Positions 43,010 to 51,946 of a stretch of DNA of 64,000 bases are shown here, in pieces. The translations under genes and the position numbers were made by a program. Position 1 is the first letter of the stretch. Each line of letters starts with the position of its first letter. Location: positions 124,001-188,000 of the forward strand of contig CAXXIF010000003.1 of NCBI GenBank assembly GCA_963677375.2, read 5' to 3'. Origin of the DNA: Pseudaeromonas sp963677375 (GTDB taxonomy: Bacteria; Pseudomonadota; Gammaproteobacteria; Enterobacterales; Aeromonadaceae). The notes below the pieces were generated by a model. That model was not told the origin of the DNA. It was given only the letters and a program-made list of their open reading frames with translations, and did not search any database.

Positions 43010-45016
43010 CTATTCTCGAAATAGCTGTTCATGGAGCAACTGGATCTGATCCCGCAATGCCGCAGCCTGTTCAAACTCCAGATTCCGGGCATGTTCAAAC
43101 ATCTGCCCCTCCAGCTGCTTGATACGTTTGGCCAGTTTGTCCGGGCTTTCCGGATGATAGAAGGCTTCCGATTCTGCGACCTGCCGCAGCTCGCGTTCAT
43201 CCCCCTTGCCGCTACCACTGACCTGCATGATATCGACGATCTTTTTCTTCAAGCCGGTGGGCACTATGCCATGTTCGGTATTAAACTCCTGCTGCTTGCT
43301 GCGTCGCCGCTCCGTCTCGCCAATCGCAGCTCGCATGGAGTCGGTGATCCGATCAGCATACAGAATGGCCTTGCCATTGAGATTCCGTGCCGCACGACCC
43401 ATGGTCTGGATCAGCGAGCGGGTCGAGCGCAAGAAACCCTCCTTGTCGGCATCCAGAATGGCCACCAGCGACACTTCGGGCATATCCAGTCCTTCCCGCA
43501 ACAAATTGATCCCTACCAGCACATCAAACTTACCCAGTCGCAGATCGCGAATGATCTCCACCCGCTCGACGGTATCCACATCCGAGTGCAGATAACGCAC
43601 TCGTACCCCATGCTCCGCCAGGTATTCGGTGAGATCCTCGGCCATGCGTTTGGTCAGTGTGGTGATCAACACCCGCTCATCAATCCGGGCCCGCAGCCGG
43701 ATCTCCGACAGTACATCATCCACCTGACTGGCGACCGGCCGCACCTCGATCACCGGGTCCAGCAAGCCGGTCGGCCGCACCACCTGTTCAACAACCTGGC
43801 CGCTGGATTTTTCCAGCTCGTAGTTGGCCGGAGTGGCCGACACGAAGATGGTCTGGGGTTGCAGCGCCTCGAACTCATCAAACTTCAACGGCCGGTTATC
43901 CAGCGCCGACGGCAGCCGGAAGCCGTACTCGACGAGCGTCTCCTTACGCGACCGGTCACCCTTGTACATGGCACCAATCTGCGACACTGTCACGTGGGAC
44001 TCATCGAGGATCAGCAGACCGTCAGCTGGCAGATAGTCAAACAATGTCGGCGGCGGCTCACCCGGTGCTCGCCCGGAGAGGTAGCGGGAGTAGTTTTCGA
44101 TGCCCGAGCAATAACCCAGCTCCTGCATCATCTCGATGTCGAACTGGGTGCGCTGAGTGATGCGTTGCTCCTCCAGCAGCTTATTGGCCGACAAGAGCTG
44201 CTGGCGACGCTCCCCGAGTTCCACCTTGATATGTTCGATGGCGTTGAGGATGGTCTCCCGCGGCGTCACATAGTGGCTCTTCGGAAAGATGGTGTAACGT
44301 GGCACCTGTTTTTCTACCGCGCCGGTCAAGGGGTCAAAGAGCGACAGACGTTCCACTTCCTCATCAAACAGCTCGACCCGCAGCGCCAGCTTGTCCGATT
44401 CGGCGGGAAAGATGTCGATCACCTCCCCCCGCACCCGGAATGTGGCCCGGGCAAAGGCGGCATCGTTGCGGCTGTATTGCAACTCGGCCAGACGACGCAG
44501 GATCTCTCGCTGATTGATGATGTCCCCCTGGCGCAGATGCAACATCATGCTCAGATAGGCTTGCGGATCACCCAAACCATAGATGGCCGATACCGACGCC
44601 ACTATGATCACATCCCGCCGCTCCATCAACGCCTTGGTGGCTGACAGTCGCATCTGCTCGATATGGTCGTTAATGGCCGAGTCCTTCTCGATGAAGGTAT
44701 CGGTCGAAGGCACATAGGCCTCAGGCTGGTAATAGTCATAGTAGGAGACGAAATACTCGACCGCATTATGGGGAAAGAACTCGCGCATTTCGCCATAGAG
44801 TTGGGCAGCCAACGTCTTGTTATGCGCCATGATCATGGTCGGACGATTGAAATGGGCGATGACATTGGCCATGGTAAAGGTCTTGCCGGAGCCCGTAACC
44901 CCCAGCAAGGTTTGATGAGCCAGCCCCGACTCAATGCCATCGATCAGTTGGGCAATGGCCTGGGGTTGATCGCCTGCCGGAGCAAATTGGCTCTCGAGTT
45001 GAAATACTTTACTCAT
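43010..45016 (-). CDS. uvrB: Excinuclease ABC subunit B
   Basis: This 668-residue nucleotide-excision repair helicase has the Walker A motif GVTGSGKTFTMANV, the beta-hairpin region YYDYYQPEAYVP, helicase motif LLILDESHVTV, SATPANYELE, motif VI QTMGRAARN and a C-terminal UVR domain (MFEHARNLEFEQAAALRDQI). It hands damaged DNA from UvrA to UvrC. Full length. It overlaps the stop of the upstream MATE gene by 4 bases, so the two are cotranscribed. Confidence 0.97.
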   Translation of the reverse strand: MSKVFQLESQFAPAGDQPQAIAQLIDGIESGLAHQTLLGVTGSGKTFTMANVIAHFNRPTMIMAHNKTLAAQLYGEMREFFPHNAVEYFVSYYDYYQPEAYVPSTDTFIEKDSAINDHIEQMRLSATKALMERRDVIIVASVSAIYGLGDPQAYLSMMLHLRQGDIINQREILRRLAELQYSRNDAAFARATFRVRGEVIDIFPAESDKLALRVELFDEEVERLSLFDPLTGAVEKQVPRYTIFPKSHYVTPRETILNAIEHIKVELGERRQQLLSANKLLEEQRITQRTQFDIEMMQELGYCSGIENYSRYLSGRAPGEPPPTLFDYLPADGLLILDESHVTVSQIGAMYKGDRSRKETLVEYGFRLPSALDNRPLKFDEFEALQPQTIFVSATPANYELEKSSGQVVEQVVRPTGLLDPVIEVRPVASQVDDVLSEIRLRARIDERVLITTLTKRMAEDLTEYLAEHGVRVRYLHSDVDTVERVEIIRDLRLGKFDVLVGINLLREGLDMPEVSLVAILDADKEGFLRSTRSLIQTMGRAARNLNGKAILYADRITDSMRAAIGETERRRSKQQEFNTEHGIVPTGLKKKIVDIMQVSGSGKGDERELRQVAESEAFYHPESPDKLAKRIKQLEGQMFEHARNLEFEQAAALRDQIQLLHEQLFRE

Positions 45017-46359
45017 GGGGACTCCAGGATCAGACGACGCAGCGTGCTATTGAACCACAGATAGGCCAGACAGGCACAGAGCAGGTTGGCGACGACACCT
45101 CCGATGAACAAGCCATTGAGCCCAAAGCAAAAGCCAAGCCCACAGGAGATGGGCACAAATAGCCCGAAGAAACGCAGCATACTCAGGCCAAAAGCCTGTC
45201 GGGGCTGGTGCAAGGCGTTCAGGCAGGAGTTCGTCAGGATCACCACCCCCTGCAGACCGTAGCCCAGTGGCAAAATCCACAGATAATGCAATAACAGACG
45301 CTGGACCTCAGGCTCATCACTGAACGCAGGGGCAATCCATGGCGAGACCAGTCCCAACCCCAAATAGATCAACAACTGAATCACCAGCACCATGTGCAAT
45401 GCACTGCGATAGGCTTCGGCAACCCGGCCCAACTGACCGGCCCCGCTATTCTGACTGATGAAAGGAGGCAAGCTCATGGAGAGACAGAGGATAAACAGGC
45501 AAGCGATGGATTCCAGCCGTCCGCCGACCCCATAGGCCGCTACCGCCGTCTGTCCGTAGCGCGCGACGAACGCCGTCAGTAGTACGGTTGCCAATGGTGT
45601 TAACATGTTGGCGATTGCCGCTGGCATGGCGATACGCAAGAGCTCGCGCCCATCGGCATAGAAATAACAAACCCAATCCTGCCACGACAGCAACCGATGG
45701 CGAACCAGCAACATCCAGAGCATGAGACCACAACCACAGCACCAGGCCGTCAAGCTGGCCAGCGCAGCCCCCTGAATACCCAACGCGGGAAAGGGACCCA
45801 AGCCAAAGATGAGCAACGGATCAAGCACCGCATTGACCAGACTGGCCGCCACCATGATGGCACTGGGAATGCGCGTATTGCCAAAGGCCCGGAATACAGC
45901 ATTGCCGACCATGGAGATAGCCAACAGACCACAGCCTGCAAACCAGATGTGCATATAGGAGAGGATCAAGGGTAAGGCCTGTTCATCAGCCCCCATGGCA
46001 ATAAACAGCGGCTTACTCCACAGCAAACCGGCAGCACCGCCTATGACCATGAATCCGAACGCATACAGTAACGCAGAGAACGCCTTGCGTTTGGCCTCAG
46101 TGTCGCGCCCCTGCCCCAAATAACGGCCCAAGATGGCACTGGTGCCCACGCCCATACCAATGGTCAGGCTGATCAAAGAAAAGGTGATGGGAAAGGTGAA
46201 ACTGATCGCCGCCAATGCGCGAGTACCCAACCGGGCCACAAACCAGGTATCGAGCAGATTGAAGCTCATCATAGTCAACATGCCAACCATCAGGGTCAGC
46301 GTCATGCGAATAAGTTGCGAACGGATTGGGCCAGATAGCAGGTTGACGTTCAAACGCAC
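45013..46359 (-). CDS. MATE-family multidrug/cation antiporter
   Basis: The 448-residue protein has about 12 helices in two related halves, typical of MATE exporters (FNLLDTWFVARLGTRALAAIS in helix 1-2, MVGNAVFRAFGNTRIPSAIM mid-protein, SCLNALHQPRQA in the second half). It exports drugs or metabolites in exchange for Na+ or H+; the substrate is unknown. It is upstream of uvrB and overlaps it. Confidence 0.9.
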   Translation of the reverse strand: MRLNVNLLSGPIRSQLIRMTLTLMVGMLTMMSFNLLDTWFVARLGTRALAAISFTFPITFSLISLTIGMGVGTSAILGRYLGQGRDTEAKRKAFSALLYAFGFMVIGGAAGLLWSKPLFIAMGADEQALPLILSYMHIWFAGCGLLAISMVGNAVFRAFGNTRIPSAIMVAASLVNAVLDPLLIFGLGPFPALGIQGAALASLTAWCCGCGLMLWMLLVRHRLLSWQDWVCYFYADGRELLRIAMPAAIANMLTPLATVLLTAFVARYGQTAVAAYGVGGRLESIACLFILCLSMSLPPFISQNSGAGQLGRVAEAYRSALHMVLVIQLLIYLGLGLVSPWIAPAFSDEPEVQRLLLHYLWILPLGYGLQGVVILTNSCLNALHQPRQAFGLSMLRFFGLFVPISCGLGFCFGLNGLFIGGVVANLLCACLAYLWFNSTLRRLILESP

Positions 46360-46489
46360 AATTCCATGGAGTTTTAACTATTCTAACCCGCAAACCAGCG
46401 CAGAAACAGCCAGAGAAAATGATCCTTTCCCCTGATCCGCGACGGAGGGAAAAACCAGCCGGATTTGCGATTGGTCACACAATTGGCCC

Positions 46490-46518
46490 TTGACCCGAGA
46501 GGAGCCAATCTCTACTAT
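46490..46518 (+). promoter_or_regulatory. Promoter of the first tRNA-Asn gene
   Basis: TTGACC (46490-46495), a 17-base spacer and TACTAT (46513-46518). A GC-rich GTCGGCC discriminator follows, the form expected of growth-rate and stringently controlled stable RNA promoters. Confidence 0.7.
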
Positions 46519-46538
46519 TGTCGGCCTCTTCTAGAGAT

Positions 46539-46614
46539 TCCCTCGTAGTTCAGTCGGTAGAACGGCGGACTGTTAATCCGTATGTCACTGGTTCAAGTCC
46601 AGTCGAGGGAGCCA
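46539..46614 (+). tRNA. tRNA-Asn(GTT), type A
   Basis: 76 bases with encoded CCA. Acceptor arms TCCCTCG/CGAGGGA pair fully, the anticodon GTT lies in CTGTTAA, and the T-arm is CACTGGTTCAAGTCCAGTG-like. It is separated by 580 bases from the other four copies. Confidence 0.97.
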
Positions 46615-46638
46615 GTTCATTCCGTCATCTCGCAACAG

Positions 46639-46929
46639 TTATCCACCAAAAAAGAGCAAAATGCGCCAAAACAATGCACAATTGGCTCATTCGGCGATCC
46701 CGCATTTTTTACATCGATCTCGGCACACCAGCACAAAAACCCAAACAAACTAACACACTGATTTTAATCACTTTTAATTTTTAAGTAATTTTCTATTGAA
46801 CTTATGCAAAGCCTTATGACATACGGGTTACAGCAAGGTTTGAAAGTTTAACTCACACGGTTATCCACAGAAACCGTGGATAACTTGCGCCAAGCCAGAC
46901 ACCACGCGACTTTCACCTGCTGTGCATAA
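46639..46929. promoter_or_regulatory. Cluster of DnaA boxes between tRNA-Asn genes (datA/DARS-like)
   Basis: Within the gene-free 46615-47140 stretch lie TTATCCACC (46639-46647), a perfect TTATCCACA (46861-46869), its inverse CGTGGATAA (46875-46883) and a perfect inverse TGTGCATAA (46921-46929). TTATGCAAA at 46802 is a weaker fifth copy. Two exact consensus TTATNCACA boxes and near matches in 290 bases are far above expectation. In E. coli the DnaA-titrating datA locus also lies next to a tRNA cluster. An AT-rich run at 46760-46800 (with AATCACTTTTAATT) could bind IHF. A replication-control role is inferred. Confidence 0.5.
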
Positions 46930-47140
46930 TTTTTCTGCTCAATATGGTAGTGGATTTCACCAGCGAACCCGACAAAAGCCCCACGGCTGCACTCTGGAAA
47001 CGAGATGATACGACCATCAGCCTCGGTACCGCGTTCCGCGAAAAAACGGCTTAGCTAACTGTCTGTTGATTAAGAATAATACCGCGTTGCACAGCATTTC
47101 ACCGAACAGAGGGTTTTTCCCCAAATAAGCCCTCGGATGG

Positions 47141-47169
47141 TTGACAGTTCTGAGGTCAATCAGTAACAT
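47141..47169 (+). promoter_or_regulatory. Promoter of the tRNA-Asn array
   Basis: Consensus TTGACA (47141-47146), a 17-base spacer and TAACAT (47164-47169), followed by a GCGCGGCG discriminator typical of stable RNA promoters. Confidence 0.78.
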
Positions 47170-47194
47170 GCGCGGCGTCTCGAAGAGACTCTGT

Positions 47195-47270
47195 TCCCTC
47201 GTAGTTCAGTCGGTAGAACGGCGGACTGTTAATCCGTATGTCACTGGTTCAAGTCCAGTCGAGGGAGCCA
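47195..47270 (+). tRNA. tRNA-Asn(GTT), type A
   Basis: Identical to the copy at 46539: acceptor TCCCTCG/CGAGGGA, anticodon GTT, CCA encoded. First gene of the four-gene array. Confidence 0.97.
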
Positions 47271-47279
47271 AATTTCAAT

Positions 47280-47355
47280 TCCTCCTTAGTTCAGTCGGTA
47301 GAACGGCGGACTGTTAATCCGTATGTCGCTGGTTCAAGTCCAGCAGGAGGAGCCA
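47280..47355 (+). tRNA. tRNA-Asn(GTT), type B
   Basis: 76 bases with acceptor TCCTCCT/AGGAGGA and T-arm CGCTGG...CCAGCA, anticodon GTT, CCA encoded. It differs from type A by compensating changes in the acceptor and T stems. Confidence 0.96.
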
Positions 47356-47363
47356 GTTTCAAT

Positions 47364-47439
47364 TCCCTCGTAGTTCAGTCGGTAGAACGGCGGACTGTTA
47401 ATCCGTATGTCACTGGTTCAAGTCCAGTCGAGGGAGCCA
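47364..47439 (+). tRNA. tRNA-Asn(GTT), type A
   Basis: Third identical type A copy, start of the second 169-base unit. Confidence 0.97.
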
Positions 47440-47448
47440 AATTTCAAT

Positions 47449-47524
47449 TCCTCCTTAGTTCAGTCGGTAGAACGGCGGACTGTTAATCCGTATGTCGCTG
47501 GTTCAAGTCCAGCAGGAGGAGCCA
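47449..47524 (+). tRNA. tRNA-Asn(GTT), type B
   Basis: Second identical type B copy and last gene of the array, directly before its terminator. Confidence 0.96.
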
Positions 47525-47536
47525 GCTAGCTATATT

Positions 47537-47570
47537 AAAGAAGGGACATATCATGTGTCCCTTCTTTATT
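47537..47570 (+). terminator. Terminator of the tRNA-Asn array
   Basis: A perfect 12-base stem AAAGAAGGGACA / TGTCCCTTCTTT with a T-rich continuation. The remainder of the gap to 47827 shows no gene. Confidence 0.85.
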
Positions 47571-47827
47571 TCTGTACTATCCCATAACCTTTCTTTCTCG
47601 CTCTTCCTCATGCCTGCTATTCTGAATTCAAATGAAAACATGCTTAACCATTTCTGAACGTCTATCCATGCACTCGTATATTGTAAATATGTATGGCACC
47701 CAATTTGCTTATAATTAATAAGACAGGGATGAGAAGACAAGGTTAAAGTGTTCGTATTATTCCGCCCAAGGGGATTGGCTAATCCTTCCTGGGGTGAGGA
47801 TTTCTCTTGAATCAGGGTGAAGACAAG

Positions 47828-49708
47828 ATGCGCAATCCAATGACCACGCTCAAGCAAAAGGCTCTGTTCTTGATGGTTGGCTTGCTGTTGCTCAATGGTG
47901 TAGCCATCTATCTGTTGCAGACACAACAGCTGCAGGAGAGTAATCAGCACATTGCAGCTCTCTTGCAGACCGAATTGGCCAGTCCCGGAATAACCGAACC
48001 GCAGCTCGTTGCCGTGCAAAAAAGACTCCGTCTCGACTCACTCGCAATTTATGAGCAAAGCAAGCAGCGCAATTTGCTGCAGACTTCAGTCATCACCGAG
48101 GGACTACTGGATCGACTCTACCCAGGATTAAAAGGTGAGGTAGCGCTTCCTCTTCCTGGCCAAAAAGCCATCTATCATCTGCAACATGCTCAACTACTAC
48201 CAGCCCTTGCCTTACAAAGCACGTTAGCGTTGCTAACCGTCATCCTAGCTGTCATCAGCATGCTGATCTTGCAAAATAAGTTGTTCCGTAAAATAAACAC
48301 CGGATTACTCGAAGACATTCAGGAACCGAATCAAACGTCCTCTCCTCTGATGCCTGAAGTCTCTGAAGCACTACATACCATGCGCCATCAATTGGAGTCA
48401 CAACTAGCCGGTGCAGAGCAACGAGCCATGGAATTGGAGCAACGCGTCAATCAGGATCCACTCACCGGATTATTAAATCGCAGCAGTTTCCGCCAGGATC
48501 TGACCGAGATATTGAATGACGAAGAACAGGCCTCTTTTTCTCTAATCGCTGTCATCCGTGCGACCGAGCTGGACACCATTAACCAGCAACGCGGTTATGT
48601 GATGGGTGATAAATACCTGCTCGATGTTGCCAACCTGATCGCCAAGAGCGCCAGAAAACTAGCCAGCGCCCGGATTTATCGCTTGGCCGGTAGCGACTTT
48701 GCCGTGCTGCTCAAGGTAGGCAATAGCAACCAGGCGACAGTATTAGGCAACGAGCTGAAGATGTTATTTGACCAGTATCAGCAAGAAAATGATCTGGAGA
48801 GTGTGGCCTATAGTGGTTTGACTCTATTTCGACCGGGACAAGAGCCTGATCAGATCCTGAGTCGCAGTGACCTGGCGCTGGCCAAAGCACAAACCAACGT
48901 GACCAATGGCTGGTATTTTCAGGAAAAGGACAGTGAAAGTTACTTGCAGGGTGAAAGCCATTGGAAACAGGTTATCTCCGATGTGATTGCTCGCAAGGCC
49001 ATCCTGTTGATGCAACAGCCGATTCAAAGTATGAACATTTCGATCCGTAGCTATACCGAAATATTCGCACGATTTGTCGGTGAAAATGAGCAGATCATGC
49101 CCACAGAAACCCTGCTCGCCATGGCGCAACGCCATGATCTGCTCATTCGTCTGGAACAACAGATCATCGAATTGATCATGCAAAAGTACTTGCTGCAAAA
49201 CAATGTCAATCAACGGTGGGGGATCAACCTGTCGGCCAATGCCTTGATGAATAACGCATTCTTGATTTGGCTGGAGCGCCAACTGCTCCGCGATAGCAAT
49301 GTGGCAGCCAACCTGGTTTTTGAAGTGAACGAAGATTTGCTGGATTGTAATCTGGCGGCCAGTATCCGGCTGTTTGAGATGCTGCGTCGTGTCGGTAGCC
49401 GCTCCAGTATTTCCAAGTTCGGCAAGGGATTGGGCTCATTCCGTCTGTATCGAGAGCTCAAACCTGACTATATCAAACTCGATCCCAGCTTGATCAATGT
49501 GCTGGAGCGAGACAACACCAGCCAGCAATTTATACGCATGATCATCGAGGTGTCCCACCGTCTGGGATGTGTGGTCATTGCCGAAGGCGTTGAAAATATC
49601 GCACAGAAACAATTACTGGAAACCATGTATATCGACGCCATTCAGGGCTACCTCATTGCCAGACCGACACCGCTATCTCAGGGATACAGCATAGAAAGCA
49701 AGACATGA
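47828..49708 (+). CDS. Degenerate GGDEF-EAL protein, CsrD/MshH-like
   Basis: The 626-residue membrane protein has helices at about 12-32 (FLMVGLLLLNGVAIYLL) and 125-150, with a periplasmic loop between. A coiled linker follows, then GGDEF-like (200-350) and EAL-like (375-620) domains. Both active sites are broken. The GGDEF loop reads AGSDF, the EAL motif is replaced by LMQQP, and the second metal-binding DD pair reads KLDPS, while EGVEN persists. E. coli CsrD, of similar size, has the same kind of degeneracy and acts in CsrB/C RNA decay rather than in c-di-GMP turnover. I choose ATG 47828; the upstream TTG extension is unlikely. Confidence 0.78.
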   Translation: MRNPMTTLKQKALFLMVGLLLLNGVAIYLLQTQQLQESNQHIAALLQTELASPGITEPQLVAVQKRLRLDSLAIYEQSKQRNLLQTSVITEGLLDRLYPGLKGEVALPLPGQKAIYHLQHAQLLPALALQSTLALLTVILAVISMLILQNKLFRKINTGLLEDIQEPNQTSSPLMPEVSEALHTMRHQLESQLAGAEQRAMELEQRVNQDPLTGLLNRSSFRQDLTEILNDEEQASFSLIAVIRATELDTINQQRGYVMGDKYLLDVANLIAKSARKLASARIYRLAGSDFAVLLKVGNSNQATVLGNELKMLFDQYQQENDLESVAYSGLTLFRPGQEPDQILSRSDLALAKAQTNVTNGWYFQEKDSESYLQGESHWKQVISDVIARKAILLMQQPIQSMNISIRSYTEIFARFVGENEQIMPTETLLAMAQRHDLLIRLEQQIIELIMQKYLLQNNVNQRWGINLSANALMNNAFLIWLERQLLRDSNVAANLVFEVNEDLLDCNLAASIRLFEMLRRVGSRSSISKFGKGLGSFRLYRELKPDYIKLDPSLINVLERDNTSQQFIRMIIEVSHRLGCVVIAEGVENIAQKQLLETMYIDAIQGYLIARPTPLSQGYSIESKT

Positions 49709-49716
49709 GGTCACTC

Positions 49717-50202
49717 TTATTTCAGACGGTGCAATAATCGCAGGACCTCATTCAGGAGCCGGAATCGTTCCAGCTCCTCTTTGCCGTAACGAGTCGAGAG
49801 CAAAGAGGCATTGCCTCGCTGTTTCATATAGCGAGTAATTTGCAGCCGGTTAAAACCACCGATACGATAAAACAGAGACAACAGGGCTTCCAGCTCTTCC
49901 CCTTTCAGACCACTCTTGTCGGCATATTCCGCATCCCCCGGATGGTGGATAGTCACCTGCAGATCGCGAATGATGCCCTGCTCTTTCAGGTACTCCAACC
50001 ATTGCTCCACCTGTACCGGTTTACAACCCGCCAGCAAATTGAAATAACCGGCCGCATCACAACGGCAACGCGTTAACAATGCACAGGCCAACTCGTCATC
50101 ATTGCAGCTGAAGACTACCTCTCCGGACAATGACCAATCAACAGCATGGACTTTGATAATCGCTTGACCTGTTTGTTGTCCGCAGCAAGAAAAAGTAAAC
50201 AA
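49717..50202 (-). CDS. Unknown 161-residue protein
   Basis: Not recognised. The protein has an N-terminal half with several cysteines (CC at 6-7, then C33, C40, C46, C48, C60) and a beta-like pattern. The helical C-terminal half (EELEALLSLFYRIGGFNRLQ, YGKEELERFRLLNEVLRLLH) looks like a small helical DNA- or protein-binding domain. There is no signal or membrane segment. It is convergent with the CsrD-like gene, with only 8 bases between the stops. Confidence 0.65.
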   Translation of the reverse strand: MFTFSCCGQQTGQAIIKVHAVDWSLSGEVVFSCNDDELACALLTRCRCDAAGYFNLLAGCKPVQVEQWLEYLKEQGIIRDLQVTIHHPGDAEYADKSGLKGEELEALLSLFYRIGGFNRLQITRYMKQRGNASLLSTRYGKEELERFRLLNEVLRLLHRLK

Positions 50203-50419
50203 ATTGCCATCTCCATAACTAAGTTGAGCCAGATCTGACAGTCTATCTTAGTTAATGGGGGCTCGCTTGCCGGTGGCTCTATTACGGGCAAAGAAAGTGG
50301 ACAGAACCGCTCATTATTGGCCGCGGGAGGGGAAAAACCAGTAAACAGATTCAAGCGCCACCAGATCGGGACTCGCATGCCCACCAGCAGTGACATCGTG
50401 AGTAACTGCTCATATATAG

Positions 50420-50449
50420 CAAGAGGGAGGCATCATGCCTCCCTCTTGC
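50420..50449. terminator. Perfect inverted repeat between aroA and the 161-residue gene
   Basis: GCAAGAGGGAGGC / GCCTCCCTCTTGC has a 13-base stem and a 4-5 base loop. No T tract follows on either strand, so it may be a transcript-end or stability hairpin of aroA. Otherwise the 50203-50528 gap shows only the AT-rich upstream region of the leftward 161-residue gene. Confidence 0.6.
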
Positions 50450-50528
50450 CTACAATCTTGGATTTTGGTGGCATCGGCATAGGTGACGAGACTCGCTGCT
50501 CTCGCTGCCTACATCCAGCCACTCCCTC

Positions 50529-51812
50529 TCATCCCCTGCGGCTGATCCCCGCCAGTTTTTCAAAATAATCCGGAAATGTCTTGGAGGTACAATCCGGATC
50601 GTTAATGGTCACAGCCGTGTCACTCAGTGCCACCAACGAAAAACACATGGCAATCCGGTGATCATTGTAAGTGTCGATAGCCGCATGCTGTAAGTGTGCG
50701 ACCGGTGTCACTTCGATGAAGTCTTCACCTTCAACGACGTCAGCTCCCAGTTTGCGCAGCTCGGTGGCCATGGCGTTCAAACGATCGGTTTCTTTGACGC
50801 GCCAATTATAGATGTTGCGGATCACCGTCTTGCCGGTAGCAAACAAGGCCGTAGTCGCTATGGTCATGGCGGCATCCGGTATATGGTTCAGATCGAGGTC
50901 GACTCCCCGCAACTCCCCCTGCTCGGCTTCGATAAAATCATCACCCCAGGTGATCTTGCCGCCCATTTTTTCCAATACATCGGCGAAACGGATATCCCCC
51001 TGGATGCTGTGCTTGCCGATCCCGGTGACACGCACCTTGCCTTTGATGACTCCCGCAGCCAGAAAGTAGGAAGCCGACGAAGCATCCCCCTCGACCAAAA
51101 AATCACCCGGTGCAAGGTATTGTTGATTGCCGCGGATATAGAAGACCTGATAGTTGTCATGCTCTATCACAACACCGAACTGCTGCATGATGTGCAAGGT
51201 AATGTCGATGTAAGGTTTGGAAACCAACTCACCCTTGATCTTGATGCGAATGTCACCGGCAGCCAATGGCGCCGCCATCAGAAAAGCAGTTAAAAACTGA
51301 CTGGAGACAGAACCATCGATATGAACTTCTCCGCCCCAGAGTCCCTTGCCATCGATGGTCAGCGGTGGATAACCGTCGATTTTCAGATACTGGATCTTGG
51401 CTCCCGCTTCCCGCAACGCATCCACCAGATGACCGATAGGCCGCTCCTCCATGCGAGGTTCACCGGTCAGGGTGAACTCACCATTCCCCAGACAGAGCGC
51501 CGCACACAGGGGACGCATAGCCGTTCCTGCATTGCCTAAAAATAACTGCAAAGGCTCTTTGACCGAGAAGGGGCGCCCGAGGCCATGGACCACACACTCG
51601 GTTTTGTCAGCTGACAACTCATACTGCACACCCAACAATTTCAAAGCCGCCAGCATATGGCGAATATCATCACTATCGAGCAGATTGGTCAGGCGAGTGG
51701 TACCTTTGGCCAGTGCGGCCAACAACAAGGCTCTATTAGATACGCTCTTGGAGCCTGGCAAATTGACGGTGCCCTCGACGCGGGCAATGGGTTCCAATGT
51801 CAGGGTTTTCAT
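50529..51812 (-). CDS. aroA: 3-phosphoshikimate 1-carboxyvinyltransferase (EPSP synthase)
   Basis: The 427-residue enzyme of the shikimate pathway joins phosphoenolpyruvate to shikimate-3-phosphate. PGSKSVSNRALLLAALAKGTT near residue 20 binds S3P, and LFLGNAGTAMRPL near 90 is the class I, glyphosate-sensitive motif. DYNDHRIAMC-like YNDHRIAMCFSL lies near the end. I start at MKTLTLEP, which has AGGAAG upstream. Length matches the family. Confidence 0.97.
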   Translation of the reverse strand: MKTLTLEPIARVEGTVNLPGSKSVSNRALLLAALAKGTTRLTNLLDSDDIRHMLAALKLLGVQYELSADKTECVVHGLGRPFSVKEPLQLFLGNAGTAMRPLCAALCLGNGEFTLTGEPRMEERPIGHLVDALREAGAKIQYLKIDGYPPLTIDGKGLWGGEVHIDGSVSSQFLTAFLMAAPLAAGDIRIKIKGELVSKPYIDITLHIMQQFGVVIEHDNYQVFYIRGNQQYLAPGDFLVEGDASSASYFLAAGVIKGKVRVTGIGKHSIQGDIRFADVLEKMGGKITWGDDFIEAEQGELRGVDLDLNHIPDAAMTIATTALFATGKTVIRNIYNWRVKETDRLNAMATELRKLGADVVEGEDFIEVTPVAHLQHAAIDTYNDHRIAMCFSLVALSDTAVTINDPDCTSKTFPDYFEKLAGISRRG

Positions 51813-51946
51813 AACTTCCTGTTCTCTTACAACGGGGGAATATCGGACAGTCAAGCGACAGTATCAGCCGCAGACGCACAGGGCAAGCCATAAGCGGCCC
51901 CGGAAGGGCGTGCCGGTACTGTGAAACCGCAAGGAGAGTGAGAAAA

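Larger units (their letters stand above)
47195..47524 (+). repeat. Tandem 169-base duplication of a tRNA-Asn pair
   Basis: The unit type A tRNA - 9-base spacer - type B tRNA starts at 47195 and again at 47364, exactly 169 bases later. Both copies share the AATTTCAAT spacer between the pair. Recent unequal crossing over explains it and can change copy number. Confidence 0.9.

Noticed and set aside
43031..44644. A 537-codon open frame on the plus strand opposite uvrB
   Set aside because: It lies wholly inside uvrB, has no family likeness and arises from GC-rich codon bias of the real gene.
46518..47486. Open frames running through the tRNA-Asn genes
   Set aside because: Their repeated protein segments are simply translated tRNA sequence.
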